Origin: Nocardioides sp. W7
Lineage (GTDB): Bacteria > Actinomycetota > Actinomycetes > Propionibacteriales > Nocardioidaceae
NCBI RefSeq assembly: GCF_022919075.1
Contig: NZ_CP095078.1
Span: forward strand, 5,022,001-5,086,000
Reading direction: 5' to 3'
Length of the DNA: 64,000 nt
In this document: positions 1 to 8,057 of the stretch, piece by piece
Layout: each line of letters starts with the position of its first letter
Numbering within the stretch: position 1 is the stretch's first letter
Program-made: the position numbers and the translations under genes
Notes under the pieces: generated by a model
Told to the model about the DNA's origin: nothing
What the model saw: the letters and a program-made list of their open reading frames with translations, nothing else
Databases searched by the model: none

Positions 1-480
1 GCCGAACTCCGCGTCCTCCTGGTCGAAGTCGACCCCGTTGCGCCACAGCAGGTAGTTGCGCCACTGGCCGACGCCGGACGTGCCCGCGAAGACGCCGAGC
101 ACCACCGAGATGCCGACCAGCAGCCAGGTGCGGATCGGGGTGACCGCCTCGCGGTAGCGGTCCAGCCCGGTCTGCTCCGGGGAGTTCGGGTGGAACAGCG
201 GCCGGGTGCGGTAGGCGACGTACATGCTCGCGCCGACCGCGAGCGCCATCACCACGCCGAACACCAGGAACAGGGCGACCCGGGTCCAGAGCAGGGTCGA
301 GAACACGTCGCCGTAGCCGGTGTCGTTGAACCACAGCCGGTCGGTGTAGATCGAGGCGAAGGTGGTCAGACCGAAGAACGCCAGGACCAGCACCACCGCT
401 GTGACGATCAGGGCGCGGGATCGTGCGCTGCGCGGCGGTGGCGCCGTGTCGCGCGGGTCCTGGTCGAAGAGCTCACTCAC
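1..480 (-). CDS. UPF0182 family membrane protein, N-terminal 160 residues (cut by window edge)
   Basis: The reading frame runs from a GTG at 480 off the left edge, so only the N-terminus is present. The visible part has an acidic/proline-rich cytoplasmic start and three hydrophobic helices at about residues 24-42, 64-90 and 116-134. This is the usual start of UPF0182 proteins, which are roughly 900-1000 residues long and have no firm function. The GTG overlaps the TGA of the upstream gene by four bases, so the two are translationally coupled. The same neighbours (a small hypothetical protein and a PDZ/S16 protease) are familiar next to UPF0182 in actinobacteria, which supports the call. Confidence 0.85.
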   Translation of the reverse strand, partial: MSELFDQDPRDTAPPPRSARSRALIVTAVVLVLAFFGLTTFASIYTDRLWFNDTGYGDVFSTLLWTRVALFLVFGVVMALAVGASMYVAYRTRPLFHPNSPEQTGLDRYREAVTPIRTWLLVGISVVLGVFAGTSGVGQWRNYLLWRNGVDFDQEDAEFG

Positions 481-1055
481 TGGTCTACCTCGGGTCCTTC
501 GGGGTCGTCGTGCAGGGTGTCCACCAGCAGCGCGAGCAGGCCGGGGACGAGATCGGAGCCGCCGACGACGGACTGGGCGTCGTCGTGGGCACGCAGTCGG
601 AGGGCACAGTACGTCGAGCCGGCGCGGGTCACACCGGCCACGATCCGCACCTCCTGGCGGTCGGGGTGCTCGCGGGCGAACTCCTCCGCGCTGGTGGGGT
701 CGTCGGGAATCGCGTCGTCGGCCCCGGGGGGCAGCACCAGCCGCTCCACGACGGCGGCGCAGCCGGCCACGCCGGGCGGCCAGGTGATCGACTCCAGCAG
801 CTGCTCCAGCAGCTGGCCCGGCGTCAGCTGGTCCTGCTCGACGGGGGTCAGCGACCCCTGGGCGGAGGCGGCGTCCAGGCCCATCAGCGAGGCGAGCGCG
901 GGCTCGCGCTCGACCAGCTGGGCGGTGTCGACGAGCGCGTAGAGCCGGGCGGGCTGGTCCCAGCCACCCTCGGCGATGTGCGACTCGATCTCGAGGACCG
1001 CCGCGGCGAGCGCGGGATCGACGTCGAAGTCACTGGTGTCGGTCGGAGAGGTCAT
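477..1055 (-). CDS. Conserved actinobacterial hypothetical protein (PPA1379-like), 192 aa
   Basis: A 192-residue, acidic, soluble protein without a signal peptide or membrane segment. I know of no function. It resembles the short protein usually found between UPF0182 and the PDZ/S16 protease in Propionibacteriales. The ATG at 1055 is preferred over upstream starts because it lies one base past the stop of the protease gene, whereas longer versions would run inside that gene. Its TGA overlaps the GTG of the UPF0182 gene. The three genes therefore look like one transcript. A role with the protease or the membrane protein is only inferred from position. Confidence 0.75.
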   Translation of the reverse strand: MTSPTDTSDFDVDPALAAAVLEIESHIAEGGWDQPARLYALVDTAQLVEREPALASLMGLDAASAQGSLTPVEQDQLTPGQLLEQLLESITWPPGVAGCAAVVERLVLPPGADDAIPDDPTSAEEFAREHPDRQEVRIVAGVTRAGSTYCALRLRAHDDAQSVVGGSDLVPGLLALLVDTLHDDPEGPEVDQ

Positions 1056-1056
1056 G

Positions 1057-2106
1057 TCAGGGGGCCTCGCAGCTCGGGAGGTCGGAGTCGGGGTCGGCGG
1101 CCCAGGCCTCGATGGCCTCGCGGGCGTCGTGCATGGTGTCGGCCTTGACCAGGCGCAGGCCGGGCCGCTCGACGCGCAGGGCCTCGTCGCAGTTGTCCGG
1201 CGGCACCAGGAACAGGTCGGCGCCGTCGGTGCGGGCGCCGGCGATCTTCTGCTCGATCCCGCCGATCGGGCCCACGCTGCCGTCGGCGGAGATGGTGCCG
1301 GTGCCGGCGACATCGTGGCCGTCGGTGAGCGGGCCCGGGGTGAGGGTGTCGTAGATGGCCAGCGAGAACATCAGCCCCGCGCTCGGTCCGCCGATCGCGG
1401 GGTCGATGTTGACCGAGACGTCGAACGGGAAGCGGTACGCCGGCCCCAGGCTGATGCCGATCTGCCGGGTTCCCTCCACCAGCTTCGGCGTCACCCGCAC
1501 GGTGATGCGCTTCCCGGCCCGCAGCACCTTGAACGCGACCGGCTCGTCACCCGCCGCCTGCACGGCCGAGGTGACCTGCGCACTGTCGGTGATCCGCTGA
1601 CCGTCGACGGCCAGGAGCAGGTCGCGGACCTGGAGGGCGCCGTCGGCGGGCATGCCCTTCTCGACGTACGACACCCCGAGCTCGGGCTCGACCTTCTCCC
1701 CCATCTCGGCGAGCGCGACGGCGGTCGCGGTGTCCTGCGAGGTGACCATGTCGACGGCGCCCTCGCGCTCGTCCTGCTCGCGGGTCTGGCCGTCGGGGTG
1801 CACGACGTCGTAGGGGTAGACCGCGTCGTCGTCGTCGAGCCAGGTGGCGATCAGCTCCGGCAGCCGCTTCTCGCCGTCCGGGCCCGCGAGCGAGACGTAC
1901 ACCGTGGTCATCCGCAGGTGGCCTCCGTCGCGGTACGTCGGGTGGCCCGTGACCGAGATGATCTCCCGGTCACCGTCCTTGCCCAGCACGTCGACAGTCA
2001 GCCCCGGGGAGTACGTCGCGTACGGGAGGGGCACCACGAAGGCGAGCGTGAGCAACGCCAGAAGCAGCGGCACGGCCACGATGGCGGCCACGGTGCGCTG
2101 CGTCAT
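1057..2106 (-). CDS. Membrane-anchored PDZ-domain Lon-like (S16) serine protease
   Basis: 349 residues. One N-terminal membrane anchor (about residues 5-27) is followed by an extracytoplasmic region, a PDZ domain (about 130-210) and a Lon-type S16 protease domain. The catalytic Ser-Lys dyad is visible: Ser242 in GGPSAGLMFS and Lys287 in GGIEQKIAG. The family (YlbL/SdrC-like) cleaves exported or membrane proteins; its substrate here is unknown. I chose the ATG at 2106, directly before MTQRTV and the anchor, over an upstream start at 2133 that would add nine charged residues. It is probably the first gene of an operon with the two genes that follow it. Confidence 0.88.
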   Translation of the reverse strand: MTQRTVAAIVAVPLLLALLTLAFVVPLPYATYSPGLTVDVLGKDGDREIISVTGHPTYRDGGHLRMTTVYVSLAGPDGEKRLPELIATWLDDDDAVYPYDVVHPDGQTREQDEREGAVDMVTSQDTATAVALAEMGEKVEPELGVSYVEKGMPADGALQVRDLLLAVDGQRITDSAQVTSAVQAAGDEPVAFKVLRAGKRITVRVTPKLVEGTRQIGISLGPAYRFPFDVSVNIDPAIGGPSAGLMFSLAIYDTLTPGPLTDGHDVAGTGTISADGSVGPIGGIEQKIAGARTDGADLFLVPPDNCDEALRVERPGLRLVKADTMHDAREAIEAWAADPDSDLPSCEAP

Positions 2107-2196
2107 GCGGCAAAGCCTCTCATCACGCCCCAATCGCCGACCGCTGCGGCTCTCACCAGCCGGCCCGACGGGCGGCTGCGGGGTGGGGTCAGGTGC

Positions 2197-2424
2197 TCAG
2201 GAGGCGCGTCGGGACGGCCGGACGGCGACGCCGGTGCTGCGGTCCCGCTCGGGCACCGGCGCGGCGTAGCGACGCGGGTGCTCGTGCTGCAGGGCGCGGC
2301 CGAGGCGATCGGCGGCGACGTCGCGGTCGACCTCGCCCCGGCCCTCGCGACCGGCCCAGCCGACCCAGCACATCGCCACCGCGGTCACCACGGCGGACGG
2401 CACGAGCCAGAGCAGGATCTCCAC
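2197..2424 (-). CDS. Small single-pass membrane protein, 75 aa
   Basis: Starting at the GTG at 2424, the product begins MEILLWLVPSAVVTAVAMCW, one transmembrane helix, followed by a basic, arginine-rich cytoplasmic tail ending PSRRAS. No recognised domain. A longer frame starts at 2478, but the GTG puts the helix at the very N-terminus, as expected for a small membrane protein. It lies between moaE and the S16 protease gene on the same strand with short gaps, so it could share the moaE transcript. Function unknown. Confidence 0.65.
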   Translation of the reverse strand: MEILLWLVPSAVVTAVAMCWVGWAGREGRGEVDRDVAADRLGRALQHEHPRRYAAPVPERDRSTGVAVRPSRRAS

Positions 2425-2459
2425 GCCTCGAGGGTAGGCGTCCGGGACGCGCTCACGGG

Positions 2460-2888
2460 TCAGGGCGCGCCGACCCACTCCTCCGTGCCGTCACCGAAGC
2501 GCTGGTGCTTCCAGATCGGCACCTCGGCCTTCAGGGTGTCGATCAGCGCCCGGGACGCGGTGAAGGCCTCGCCGCGATGGGCCGCGGTGGTCGCGACGAT
2601 CACCGCCAGGTCTCCGATCGCGAGCGTCCCGGTGCGGTGGACGGCGGCGACCCCCTGCACGTCGTACTCCTCGGCGACCCGGTCGCACACCGCCCGCAAG
2701 CGGTCCAGTGCGGTCGGATGGGCGGTGTAGTCCAGCCCGGTGACGCCCTTGCCGCCGTCGTGGTCGCGGACCCGGCCGACGAACAGCGTCAGTCCGCCGG
2801 AGGCGTCGTCGTCGAGCGCGCCGACGACCTCGGCGACGTCGAGGGGCGTGTCGCGCAGCTCGACCAGGCGCACGGCGGAATGGGGCAC
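2460..2888 (-). CDS. moaE: Molybdopterin synthase catalytic subunit MoaE
   Basis: 142 residues, the normal MoaE length. MoaE takes sulfur from thiocarboxylated MoaD to convert precursor Z (cPMP) into molybdopterin in the cytoplasm. The family signatures are present: the GRVRDHDGG segment (Arg40), HRTG near residue 85, and the two active-site lysines in LKAEVPIWKHQ (Lys120, Lys127), followed by GTEEWV. The GTG at 2888 is used because extension would run into the divergent gene at 2943. No moaD is adjacent. The molybdopterin pathway is relevant here because the window also encodes a molybdenum hydroxylase (44.2-48.0 kb) and MoeZ (58.1-59.3 kb). Confidence 0.93.
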   Translation of the reverse strand: MPHSAVRLVELRDTPLDVAEVVGALDDDASGGLTLFVGRVRDHDGGKGVTGLDYTAHPTALDRLRAVCDRVAEEYDVQGVAAVHRTGTLAIGDLAVIVATTAAHRGEAFTASRALIDTLKAEVPIWKHQRFGDGTEEWVGAP

Positions 2889-2942
2889 GTCGCGACGATA
2901 GTTGACGCGTGCCGGTTGCCGGGACGGCGTACCGTTGTCCCC

Positions 2943-4259
2943 ATGACCAATGACCCGTCGGACCAGCCCGACGACGGCCGGAACCCCTTCAAGGGCACGC
3001 CCTTCGAGCAGTTCTTCAGCGGCGCGATGGGCGGCCTCGGCGGATCCGGCGGTGCCGGCGGCTTCCCCGACCTCACCCAGCTCTTCGGCCAGCTCCAGCA
3101 ACTGATGCAGCCGTACGACGGCCCGCTCAACTGGACCCTGGCGACCGACCTCGCGCGCCAGCAGGTCGCCACCGAGCCCGACCCGACCCCCTCGCAGCGC
3201 CAGCGCGACGCGATCGCCGACGCCGTCCGGCTCGCCGACCACTGGCTCGACGCGACCACCGACTTCCCCTCCGGGGTGCAGTCGACCGCGGCCTGGAGCC
3301 GCGCGGAGTGGGTGGAGCAGACCCTCGCGGTCTGGAAGGTGCTCGTCGAGCCGATCGCGAAGCAGTCGGTGGACGGCATCAGCGGCGCCCTGCCGGAGGA
3401 GGCACAGGCCCAGGCCGGCCCGCTGCTCGGCATCCTCGGCAAGGCCGTCGGCGCGATCCTCGCCACCCAGCTCGGATCGGGGCTCGGCGCCCTGGCCGGC
3501 GAGGTGCTCAGCGTCTCCGACATCGGCCTCCCCCTCGGCCCCGCGGGCCGGGCCGCACTGGTCCCGACCAACGTCACGGCCTTCGCCGAGGGCCTGGACG
3601 TGAGCGAGGACGACCTGCTCCTCTACCTGGCGCTGCGCGAGGCCGCGCACCAACGGCTCTTCGCCCACGTGCCCTGGCTGCGCGACCACGTCATCGGGGC
3701 CGTCACCGACTTCGCCCACGGCATCCAGGTCAACGTCGAGGGCATGCAGGCGCGGATGGACGAGCAGCTGCGCGGCATCGACCCGTCCAACCCCGAGGCG
3801 ATCCAGTCGCTCCTCGAGGGCGGCATGTTCGACATGCCGAAGACGCCGGCTCAGGAGGCAGCCCTCCAGCGACTCGAGGTGGTGCTCGCCCTCGTCGAGG
3901 GCTGGGTGGACGAGGTCGTCAGCCAGGCCACCGTCGAGCGGATGCCGGCCGCGGCGAAGCTGCAGGAGACGTTCCGCCGGCGCCGGGCGGCCGGCGGCCC
4001 GGCCGAGGACACCTTCTCCACCCTCGTGGGCCTGGAGCTGCGCCCCCGGCGGCTGCGCGACGCCTCCACGCTGTGGGGCTCGCTGCGCACCCGGCAGGGC
4101 GTCGAGGCCCGCGACGGCGTGTGGATGCACCCCGACCTGCTGCCGACGCCCGCCGACCTCGACGACCCGCTCGGTTTCCGTGAGGACGCCACCGCGCCGG
4201 AGATCCTCAGCGACGACGACTTCGACAGCGAGCTGAAGAAGATGCTCGACGGCGAGTGA
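2943..4259 (+). CDS. DUF2342 zincin-like putative metalloprotease/hydrolase
   Basis: 438 residues from the ATG at 2943. An N-terminal Gly-rich stretch with FEQFFSGAMGGLGG is typical of the actinobacterial DUF2342 family (zinc-dependent metallohydrolase fold). The core helix ALREAAHQRLF (about residues 231-241) occupies the place of the family's metal-site helix, but it is not a classical HExxH, so catalysis is inferred from family only. Related proteins in F420-producing actinobacteria have been called F420-biosynthesis-associated; this is the other, general branch. Divergent from moaE and overlapping the Nudix gene by four bases (GTGA). Confidence 0.85.
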   Translation: MTNDPSDQPDDGRNPFKGTPFEQFFSGAMGGLGGSGGAGGFPDLTQLFGQLQQLMQPYDGPLNWTLATDLARQQVATEPDPTPSQRQRDAIADAVRLADHWLDATTDFPSGVQSTAAWSRAEWVEQTLAVWKVLVEPIAKQSVDGISGALPEEAQAQAGPLLGILGKAVGAILATQLGSGLGALAGEVLSVSDIGLPLGPAGRAALVPTNVTAFAEGLDVSEDDLLLYLALREAAHQRLFAHVPWLRDHVIGAVTDFAHGIQVNVEGMQARMDEQLRGIDPSNPEAIQSLLEGGMFDMPKTPAQEAALQRLEVVLALVEGWVDEVVSQATVERMPAAAKLQETFRRRRAAGGPAEDTFSTLVGLELRPRRLRDASTLWGSLRTRQGVEARDGVWMHPDLLPTPADLDDPLGFREDATAPEILSDDDFDSELKKMLDGE

Positions 4260-4888
4260 GCGACGACCACCGGCAACACCGACGCCTCCACGCCGACGCG
4301 CTGGCCGTCCTCACCGCCTGGGACCCGCCCTCGGCGGCCCAGGGGGCACTGCGGGACCGGTACGTCGCGCACCTGCGCGCGCATCCCGACGGCCTGACCC
4401 GCGCCTGCCGGCCCGACCACCTGACCGCCTCCACGGTGGTGCTGAGCGCCGACCGTAGCCAGGTGCTGCTGACCCTGCACGCGAAGGCGCAGCGCTGGTT
4501 CCAGCTCGGTGGGCACTGCGAGCCCGGCGACGCGACCCTGGCCGGCGCCGCCCTGCGCGAGGCGACGGAGGAGTCGGGGATACCCGGCCTGCGACTCGCT
4601 CCCCGGCCCGTGCACCTCGACGAGCACGAGGTGCCGTTCTGCGGGCCGGCCGCCGACGTGCACCACCTCGACGTACGGTTCGTCGCCGTCGCCCCGGCCG
4701 ATGCCCGGCACCGGACCAGCGACGAGTCCCTCGACGTCCGATGGTGGCCGGTCGACGACCTGCCGGACCCCGACCTGGTCGAGGTCGTCACGCACGCCCT
4801 GGCTCAGTCGACCTCCGAGGAGCCCCCGCGCGGCGACTCCCCCGGCGGCGAGTCGACCTGGGCCGCCGCCGACCAGCCCAGCAGATAG
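4256..4888 (+). CDS. Nudix hydrolase
   Basis: 210 residues. The Nudix box is at about residues 86-108 (GHCEPGDATL then LREATEESGI); an Asp stands where the first Glu of the consensus usually is, while the REx2EE metal-binding core is intact. Substrate unknown; the family cleaves nucleoside diphosphates linked to another group. The GTG at 4256 overlaps the stop of the DUF2342 gene, a common actinobacterial pairing. The last 28 codons are antisense to the end of the convergent peptidase gene, an 85-bp tail-to-tail overlap, so the C-terminal Ser/Gly/Pro-rich tail probably lies outside the folded domain. Confidence 0.88.
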   Translation: MSDDHRQHRRLHADALAVLTAWDPPSAAQGALRDRYVAHLRAHPDGLTRACRPDHLTASTVVLSADRSQVLLTLHAKAQRWFQLGGHCEPGDATLAGAALREATEESGIPGLRLAPRPVHLDEHEVPFCGPAADVHHLDVRFVAVAPADARHRTSDESLDVRWWPVDDLPDPDLVEVVTHALAQSTSEEPPRGDSPGGESTWAAADQPSR

Positions 4889-5352
4889 CCCTTGGCCCGC
4901 TCGGCCTGCGGGAAGCGGTCGACCCAGCTCCAGAACCGCTCGTCGTGGGCGGGCTCGAAGAGGTGGGCGAGCTCGTGGACGATGACGTAGTCGAGCACCC
5001 ACGACGGCATGCCCTGCAGCCGGTGGGAGAGCCGGATCGTCCGGTCCCCCGGCGTGCACGACCCCCACCGCGACTGCTGGTTGTCCACCCAGCGCACCGA
5101 CTCGGGGACCGCGATGCCGCCCAGGTACTGGTCGCTCAGCTCCAGCGCCCGTTCCAGCAGCTCCTGGTCGGAGGGCGCGCGCCGCTGCTCGGACTTCTCC
5201 AGCCGGGCGACCATGGTCGCCACCCAGTCCCGCTCCTCCTTGCGCGACAGCGAGGCCGGGATGAGGACCACGACCTTGTCGCCGTCACGGTAGGCGGACA
5301 CGGTGCGGCGGCGCCGCTTGGAGCGGCGCACCTCCACGTCCGGACGGGCCAT
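4804..5352 (-). CDS. YgjP-like (DUF45/M48-type) metallopeptidase
   Basis: 182 residues. The YgjP domain ends with the zinc motif HELAH (His126, Glu127, His130) and the downstream third ligand in EPAHDERFW (His136). The NQQSRWGSC segment before it is the other family signature. The family is a compact zinc peptidase with few characterised substrates, associated with type I restriction loci in some genomes but free-standing here. A basic N-terminus (RRSKRRRR) precedes it and there is no signal peptide, so it is cytoplasmic. Its 3' end overlaps that of the Nudix gene. Confidence 0.88.
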   Translation of the reverse strand: MARPDVEVRRSKRRRRTVSAYRDGDKVVVLIPASLSRKEERDWVATMVARLEKSEQRRAPSDQELLERALELSDQYLGGIAVPESVRWVDNQQSRWGSCTPGDRTIRLSHRLQGMPSWVLDYVIVHELAHLFEPAHDERFWSWVDRFPQAERAKGYLLGWSAAAQVDSPPGESPRGGSSEVD

Positions 5353-5398
5353 GACCGGAATCTAGGCCATCCGGGGCCACTTCGGGCCCCGCATTCGC

Positions 5399-6442
5399 CT
5401 ACTTGTTCGCCCACTCCAGCAGGCGGTCCTTCGCCCAGGTGTTGACGATCCGGTCCGGGTCGATGCCCGCCGCCTCGGCCCGTTCCGCGCCGTAGACGAG
5501 GAAGTCGAGCTGGCCGGGCGCGTGCGCGTCGGTGTCGATCGAGAACAGGCAGCCGAGGTCGCGGGCGAGCTCCAGCAGCCTGGTCGGCGGGTCTCTCCGC
5601 TCCGGACGCGAGTTGATCTCGACCGCCACGTCGTGCTCGGCGCAGGCCTCGAACACCGCCTGGGCGTCGAACTCCGACGGCGGCCGGGTGCCGCGGCCGC
5701 CGGTCACCAGCCGGCCCGTGCAGTGGCCGAGCACGTTGGTCCGCGGGTTGCGGACCGCGGTGAGCATCCGCTTCGTCATCGTCTTGGCGTCCGAGCGGAG
5801 CTTGGAGTGCACGCTCGCCACCCGGACGTCGAGGCGCGCGAGCAGCTCGTCGGTCTGGTCCAGGCTGCCGTCCTCGTTGATGTCGACCTCGATGCCCTTC
5901 AGCAGCGTGAACTCCGCACCGCCGGTGACCAGGTGCTCGTTGACCGCATCGACGACCCCGAGCTGACGGGCCAGGCGCTCGGCGCTGAGCCCGCGGGCGA
6001 CCTTGAGCCGCGGCGAGTGGTCGGTGAGCACCTGGTACTCGTGACCCAGCTCCATCGCCGTGAAGGCCATCTCCTCGATCGGAGACCCGCCGTCGGACCA
6101 GTCGGAGTGCGAGTGCAGGTCACCGCGCAGCCGGGCCCGCAGGGCGTGGCCGCCGGTCGTCAGCGGGCCGCCGTGCTCGCGCTCGGCTCTCGCGAGCCGC
6201 TCGGGCAGCCGCCCGGCGAGGGCCTCGGCGATCACCTTCGCCGAGCTCGCCCCGACCCCCGGCAGGTCGGTCAGGGTCCCCGCCTGCGCGGCCCGGCGCA
6301 GCTCGTCCTCGGGCAGCGGCAGCACCGCCGCTGCCGCCCCCCGGAACGCCTTGACCTTGTAGGTGTCCTCGCGGCCGCGCTCTAGCAGGAACGCGATCCG
6401 GCGCAGGGCGGTGACCGGCCCACCGTCGTACGACTCGCTCAC
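5399..6442 (-). CDS. PHP-domain protein with helix-hairpin-helix region (DNA polymerase X-type C-terminal half)
   Basis: 347 residues. Residues 1-85 form helix-hairpin-helix modules like the 8-kDa region of PolX (TLTDLPGVGASSAKVI at about 57-72). Residues 105-345 form a PHP metallo-phosphoesterase domain with DLHSHSDWSDG (His110, His112), TDHSP (Asp141, His142), GIEVDIN and the late SIDTDAH motif. The palm polymerase domain of full PolX is absent, so the product resembles the PolX exonuclease/phosphoesterase part alone. A DNA-repair or nucleotide phosphatase role is inferred. The GTG at 6442 is supported by the GGAGGAAAG ribosome site just upstream. The upstream region carries a cluster of DnaA-box-like sites. 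Confidence 0.87.
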   Translation of the reverse strand: MSESYDGGPVTALRRIAFLLERGREDTYKVKAFRGAAAAVLPLPEDELRRAAQAGTLTDLPGVGASSAKVIAEALAGRLPERLARAEREHGGPLTTGGHALRARLRGDLHSHSDWSDGGSPIEEMAFTAMELGHEYQVLTDHSPRLKVARGLSAERLARQLGVVDAVNEHLVTGGAEFTLLKGIEVDINEDGSLDQTDELLARLDVRVASVHSKLRSDAKTMTKRMLTAVRNPRTNVLGHCTGRLVTGGRGTRPPSEFDAQAVFEACAEHDVAVEINSRPERRDPPTRLLELARDLGCLFSIDTDAHAPGQLDFLVYGAERAEAAGIDPDRIVNTWAKDRLLEWANK

Positions 6443-6514
6443 TGTCTTTCCTCCACAGGTCCTGGACAGGCGTTCCCGCTGGTCAGGGCAGGGTACGCCG
6501 CCGCGACGCGATAG

Positions 6515-6600
6515 TTTTCCACAGGCTTCTCCAGGTCTGGAGCCGGTTCCTCCACGGAACGAGCCGCTCGTCCACAGCGTTCTCCACAGCTCTGTCCACA
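6515..6600 (+). promoter_or_regulatory. Cluster of four DnaA-box-like 9-mers
   Basis: Four same-strand 9-mers each differ from the actinobacterial DnaA box TTGTCCACA at one position: TTTTCCACA (6515-6523), TCGTCCACA (6568-6576), TTCTCCACA (6580-6588) and CTGTCCACA (6592-6600). The last three start exactly 12 bp apart. There is no dnaA, dnaN or AT-rich unwinding region nearby, so this is not oriC. It lies upstream of the PHP/PolX-like gene and could be a DnaA-responsive promoter or a DnaA titration site. Binding is inferred from sequence only. Confidence 0.45.
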
Positions 6601-6676
6601 GGCATTGACTTCCGGGCGTTGACCCGCATCGGGGCGGTCCCTAGCGTTGCGCGCAGACGGCCTCCGGGCCACCGAA

Positions 6677-6705
6677 CGACCCTCGCAAGGGGAAGGCGAG
6701 GGTCG
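6677..6705 (-). terminator. Hairpin terminator downstream of the enoyl-CoA hydratase gene
   Basis: Perfect 10-bp inverted repeat CGACCCTCGC / GCGAGGGTCG with a 9-base loop, about 70 bases past the stop of the leftward gene. There is no T-run, as is common for intrinsic terminators at this GC. Confidence 0.5.
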
Positions 6706-6776
6706 CGAGGTGGGCCGGGGGCCGCTGTCGTGTCGGGCTGTCGTGCCCGGACTGCCGTGTCGGGCCACTGGTGCGC

Positions 6777-7571
6777 TCAGGAGCCGGTGAAGGTGGGCGG
6801 ACGCCTCTCGCGGCTCGCCCGGATGCCCTCCTGCAGGTCATCGGTGGCCAGCGTGATCGGCTGCGCCATCGCCTCCCACTGCAGGCCACTCTCCAGGTCG
6901 CGGTGCCCGCCGTCGGCGAGCGCGAGTTTGGTGAGCCGGCTGGCGATCGGGGCGGTCGCGGCGATCCCGACGGCGGTGTCGAGCACCTCGTCGAGGAAGG
7001 AGTCCGGCTCGTGCACCCGGGACACCAGGCCGAGCCGGAGCGCCTCGTCGGCGTCGACGATCCGGCCGGTGAGCAGCAGGTCGCGGGCGTGCGCCTCCCC
7101 CACCACCTCGGGCAGCAGGTGGGTCGCCGCCATCCCGGGGTGCATGCCCAGCTTCACGAACGGGGCGCCCAGCTTGGCCCCGCGAGCGGCGTACCGCAGG
7201 TCGCAGGCGAGGGCGACGCAGAGCCCGGCCCCGATCGCGGCACCGTTCACGGCCGCGATCGTCGGGACCTCGAGCCGGCGTACGGAGAGCCAGGCCCGGT
7301 AGAAGGCGAGCATCCGGCTCCGCAGGTGGTCGACGGAGGCGTCCGGCTCGCTCGCGATCCAGCTGGTGTCCCCGCCGGAGCAGAAGGCCGAGCCCGCGCC
7401 GGTCACGACCAGCACGCGCAGCGACCGGTCGGCGGCCAGCTCCTCGACAGCCGCGACCCAGGACGACGTCATCTCCTCGGACATCGCGTTGCGCTGGTCC
7501 GGGTTGTCCAGGGTGATCAGCGCGACGCCGGTGGCGGGGCGCTCGAGACGCAGGTGGGGGAGGTCCGTCAT
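6777..7571 (-). CDS. Enoyl-CoA hydratase/isomerase family protein
   Basis: 264 residues of a crotonase-fold enzyme, which hydrates or isomerises acyl-CoA thioesters. Seen in sequence: the oxyanion-hole segments FCSGGDTSW (about 66-74) and AAVNGAAIGAGL (about 109-120), and the C-terminal region with RLTKLALADGG. The ATG at 7571 gives the standard N-terminus (LRLERPATGVALITLDNP); longer upstream frames are arginine-rich and not family-like. It stands alone, with no fatty-acid oxidation genes nearby, so the substrate is unknown. A hairpin follows it at 6677-6705. Confidence 0.9.
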   Translation of the reverse strand: MTDLPHLRLERPATGVALITLDNPDQRNAMSEEMTSSWVAAVEELAADRSLRVLVVTGAGSAFCSGGDTSWIASEPDASVDHLRSRMLAFYRAWLSVRRLEVPTIAAVNGAAIGAGLCVALACDLRYAARGAKLGAPFVKLGMHPGMAATHLLPEVVGEAHARDLLLTGRIVDADEALRLGLVSRVHEPDSFLDEVLDTAVGIAATAPIASRLTKLALADGGHRDLESGLQWEAMAQPITLATDDLQEGIRASRERRPPTFTGS

Positions 7572-7756
7572 GTCCGGGAGACTAGATGGTGGGTCGGATC
7601 GAGCCCCGAAACCCCGGCGGTGCGCCTCCTGCGCCCCGGCTCGGGGGTGTCGTAGGGTCGATACGGCCCGACGGCATCCGCCGCGGGACTTCCGGCGGGC
7701 TTCCCCACCCACCCCGTCGCGACGACCCACGTGAGACGAGAAGCAAGGAGGCCGTC

Positions 7757-7915
7757 ATGGCGGAGACCTGGAGCGGCGAGTTCTACTGCGTGAAGTGCAA
7801 GGAGAAGCGCGAGGCCGAGGGCGAGGTCAAGGTGAACGACAAGGGCACCCGCATGGCCAAGGCCGTGTGCCCCGTCTGTAGCACCAACCTCAACCGGATC
7901 CTCGGCAAGGCGTGA
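7757..7915 (+). CDS. DUF5679 small zinc-ribbon protein, 52 aa
   Basis: The ATG at 7757 follows a strong AAGGAGG site at 7744-7750. The 52-residue product has CxxC pairs in YCVKCKEKR (near residue 11) and VCPVCSTN (near residue 38), separated by a basic region, as in the DUF5679 family of actinobacterial zinc-ribbon proteins. Function unknown; nucleic-acid or protein contact is possible. It is a single gene closed by a perfect 14-bp hairpin. Confidence 0.88.
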   Translation: MAETWSGEFYCVKCKEKREAEGEVKVNDKGTRMAKAVCPVCSTNLNRILGKA

Positions 7916-7939
7916 CGTCACTCGCCCCATGAGCTGCGT

Positions 7940-7971
7940 ACGGCGGCGTCCCCTCGTGGGGACGCCGCCGT
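7940..7971 (+). terminator. Terminator hairpin after the DUF5679 gene
   Basis: Perfect 14-bp stem ACGGCGGCGTCCCC / GGGGACGCCGCCGT with a 4-base TCGT loop, 24 bases after the stop codon. No T-run follows. Confidence 0.75.
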
Positions 7972-8057
7972 CAACGTCTCGGCACGCACTCGCGCGTCGC
8001 TCCGCGCCTGTGGACGACGCCCGGCAGCACCGGCCCGCCGCGTGTGAGGCTGACGGC

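Larger units (their letters stand above)
6443..6776. other. 334-bp non-coding region between the PHP gene and the enoyl-CoA hydratase gene
   Basis: No credible gene is present on either strand. It contains the PHP gene's ribosome site, a group of TCCACA motifs (6515-6600), and a perfect 10-bp hairpin at 6677-6705. The part at 6706-6776 holds short repeats of TGTCGGGC with a weak CGGGC/GCCCG inverted repeat. Confidence 0.7.

Noticed and set aside
2460-4130. A 556-codon minus-strand frame containing MoaE as one fusion protein
   Set aside because: Only the last 142 residues are protein-like; the rest is antisense to the DUF2342 gene.
6443-6776. Possible chromosomal origin of replication because of DnaA-box-like sites
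   Set aside because: No dnaA, dnaN, rpmH or gyr genes nearby, only four imperfect boxes and no AT-rich unwinding stretch.
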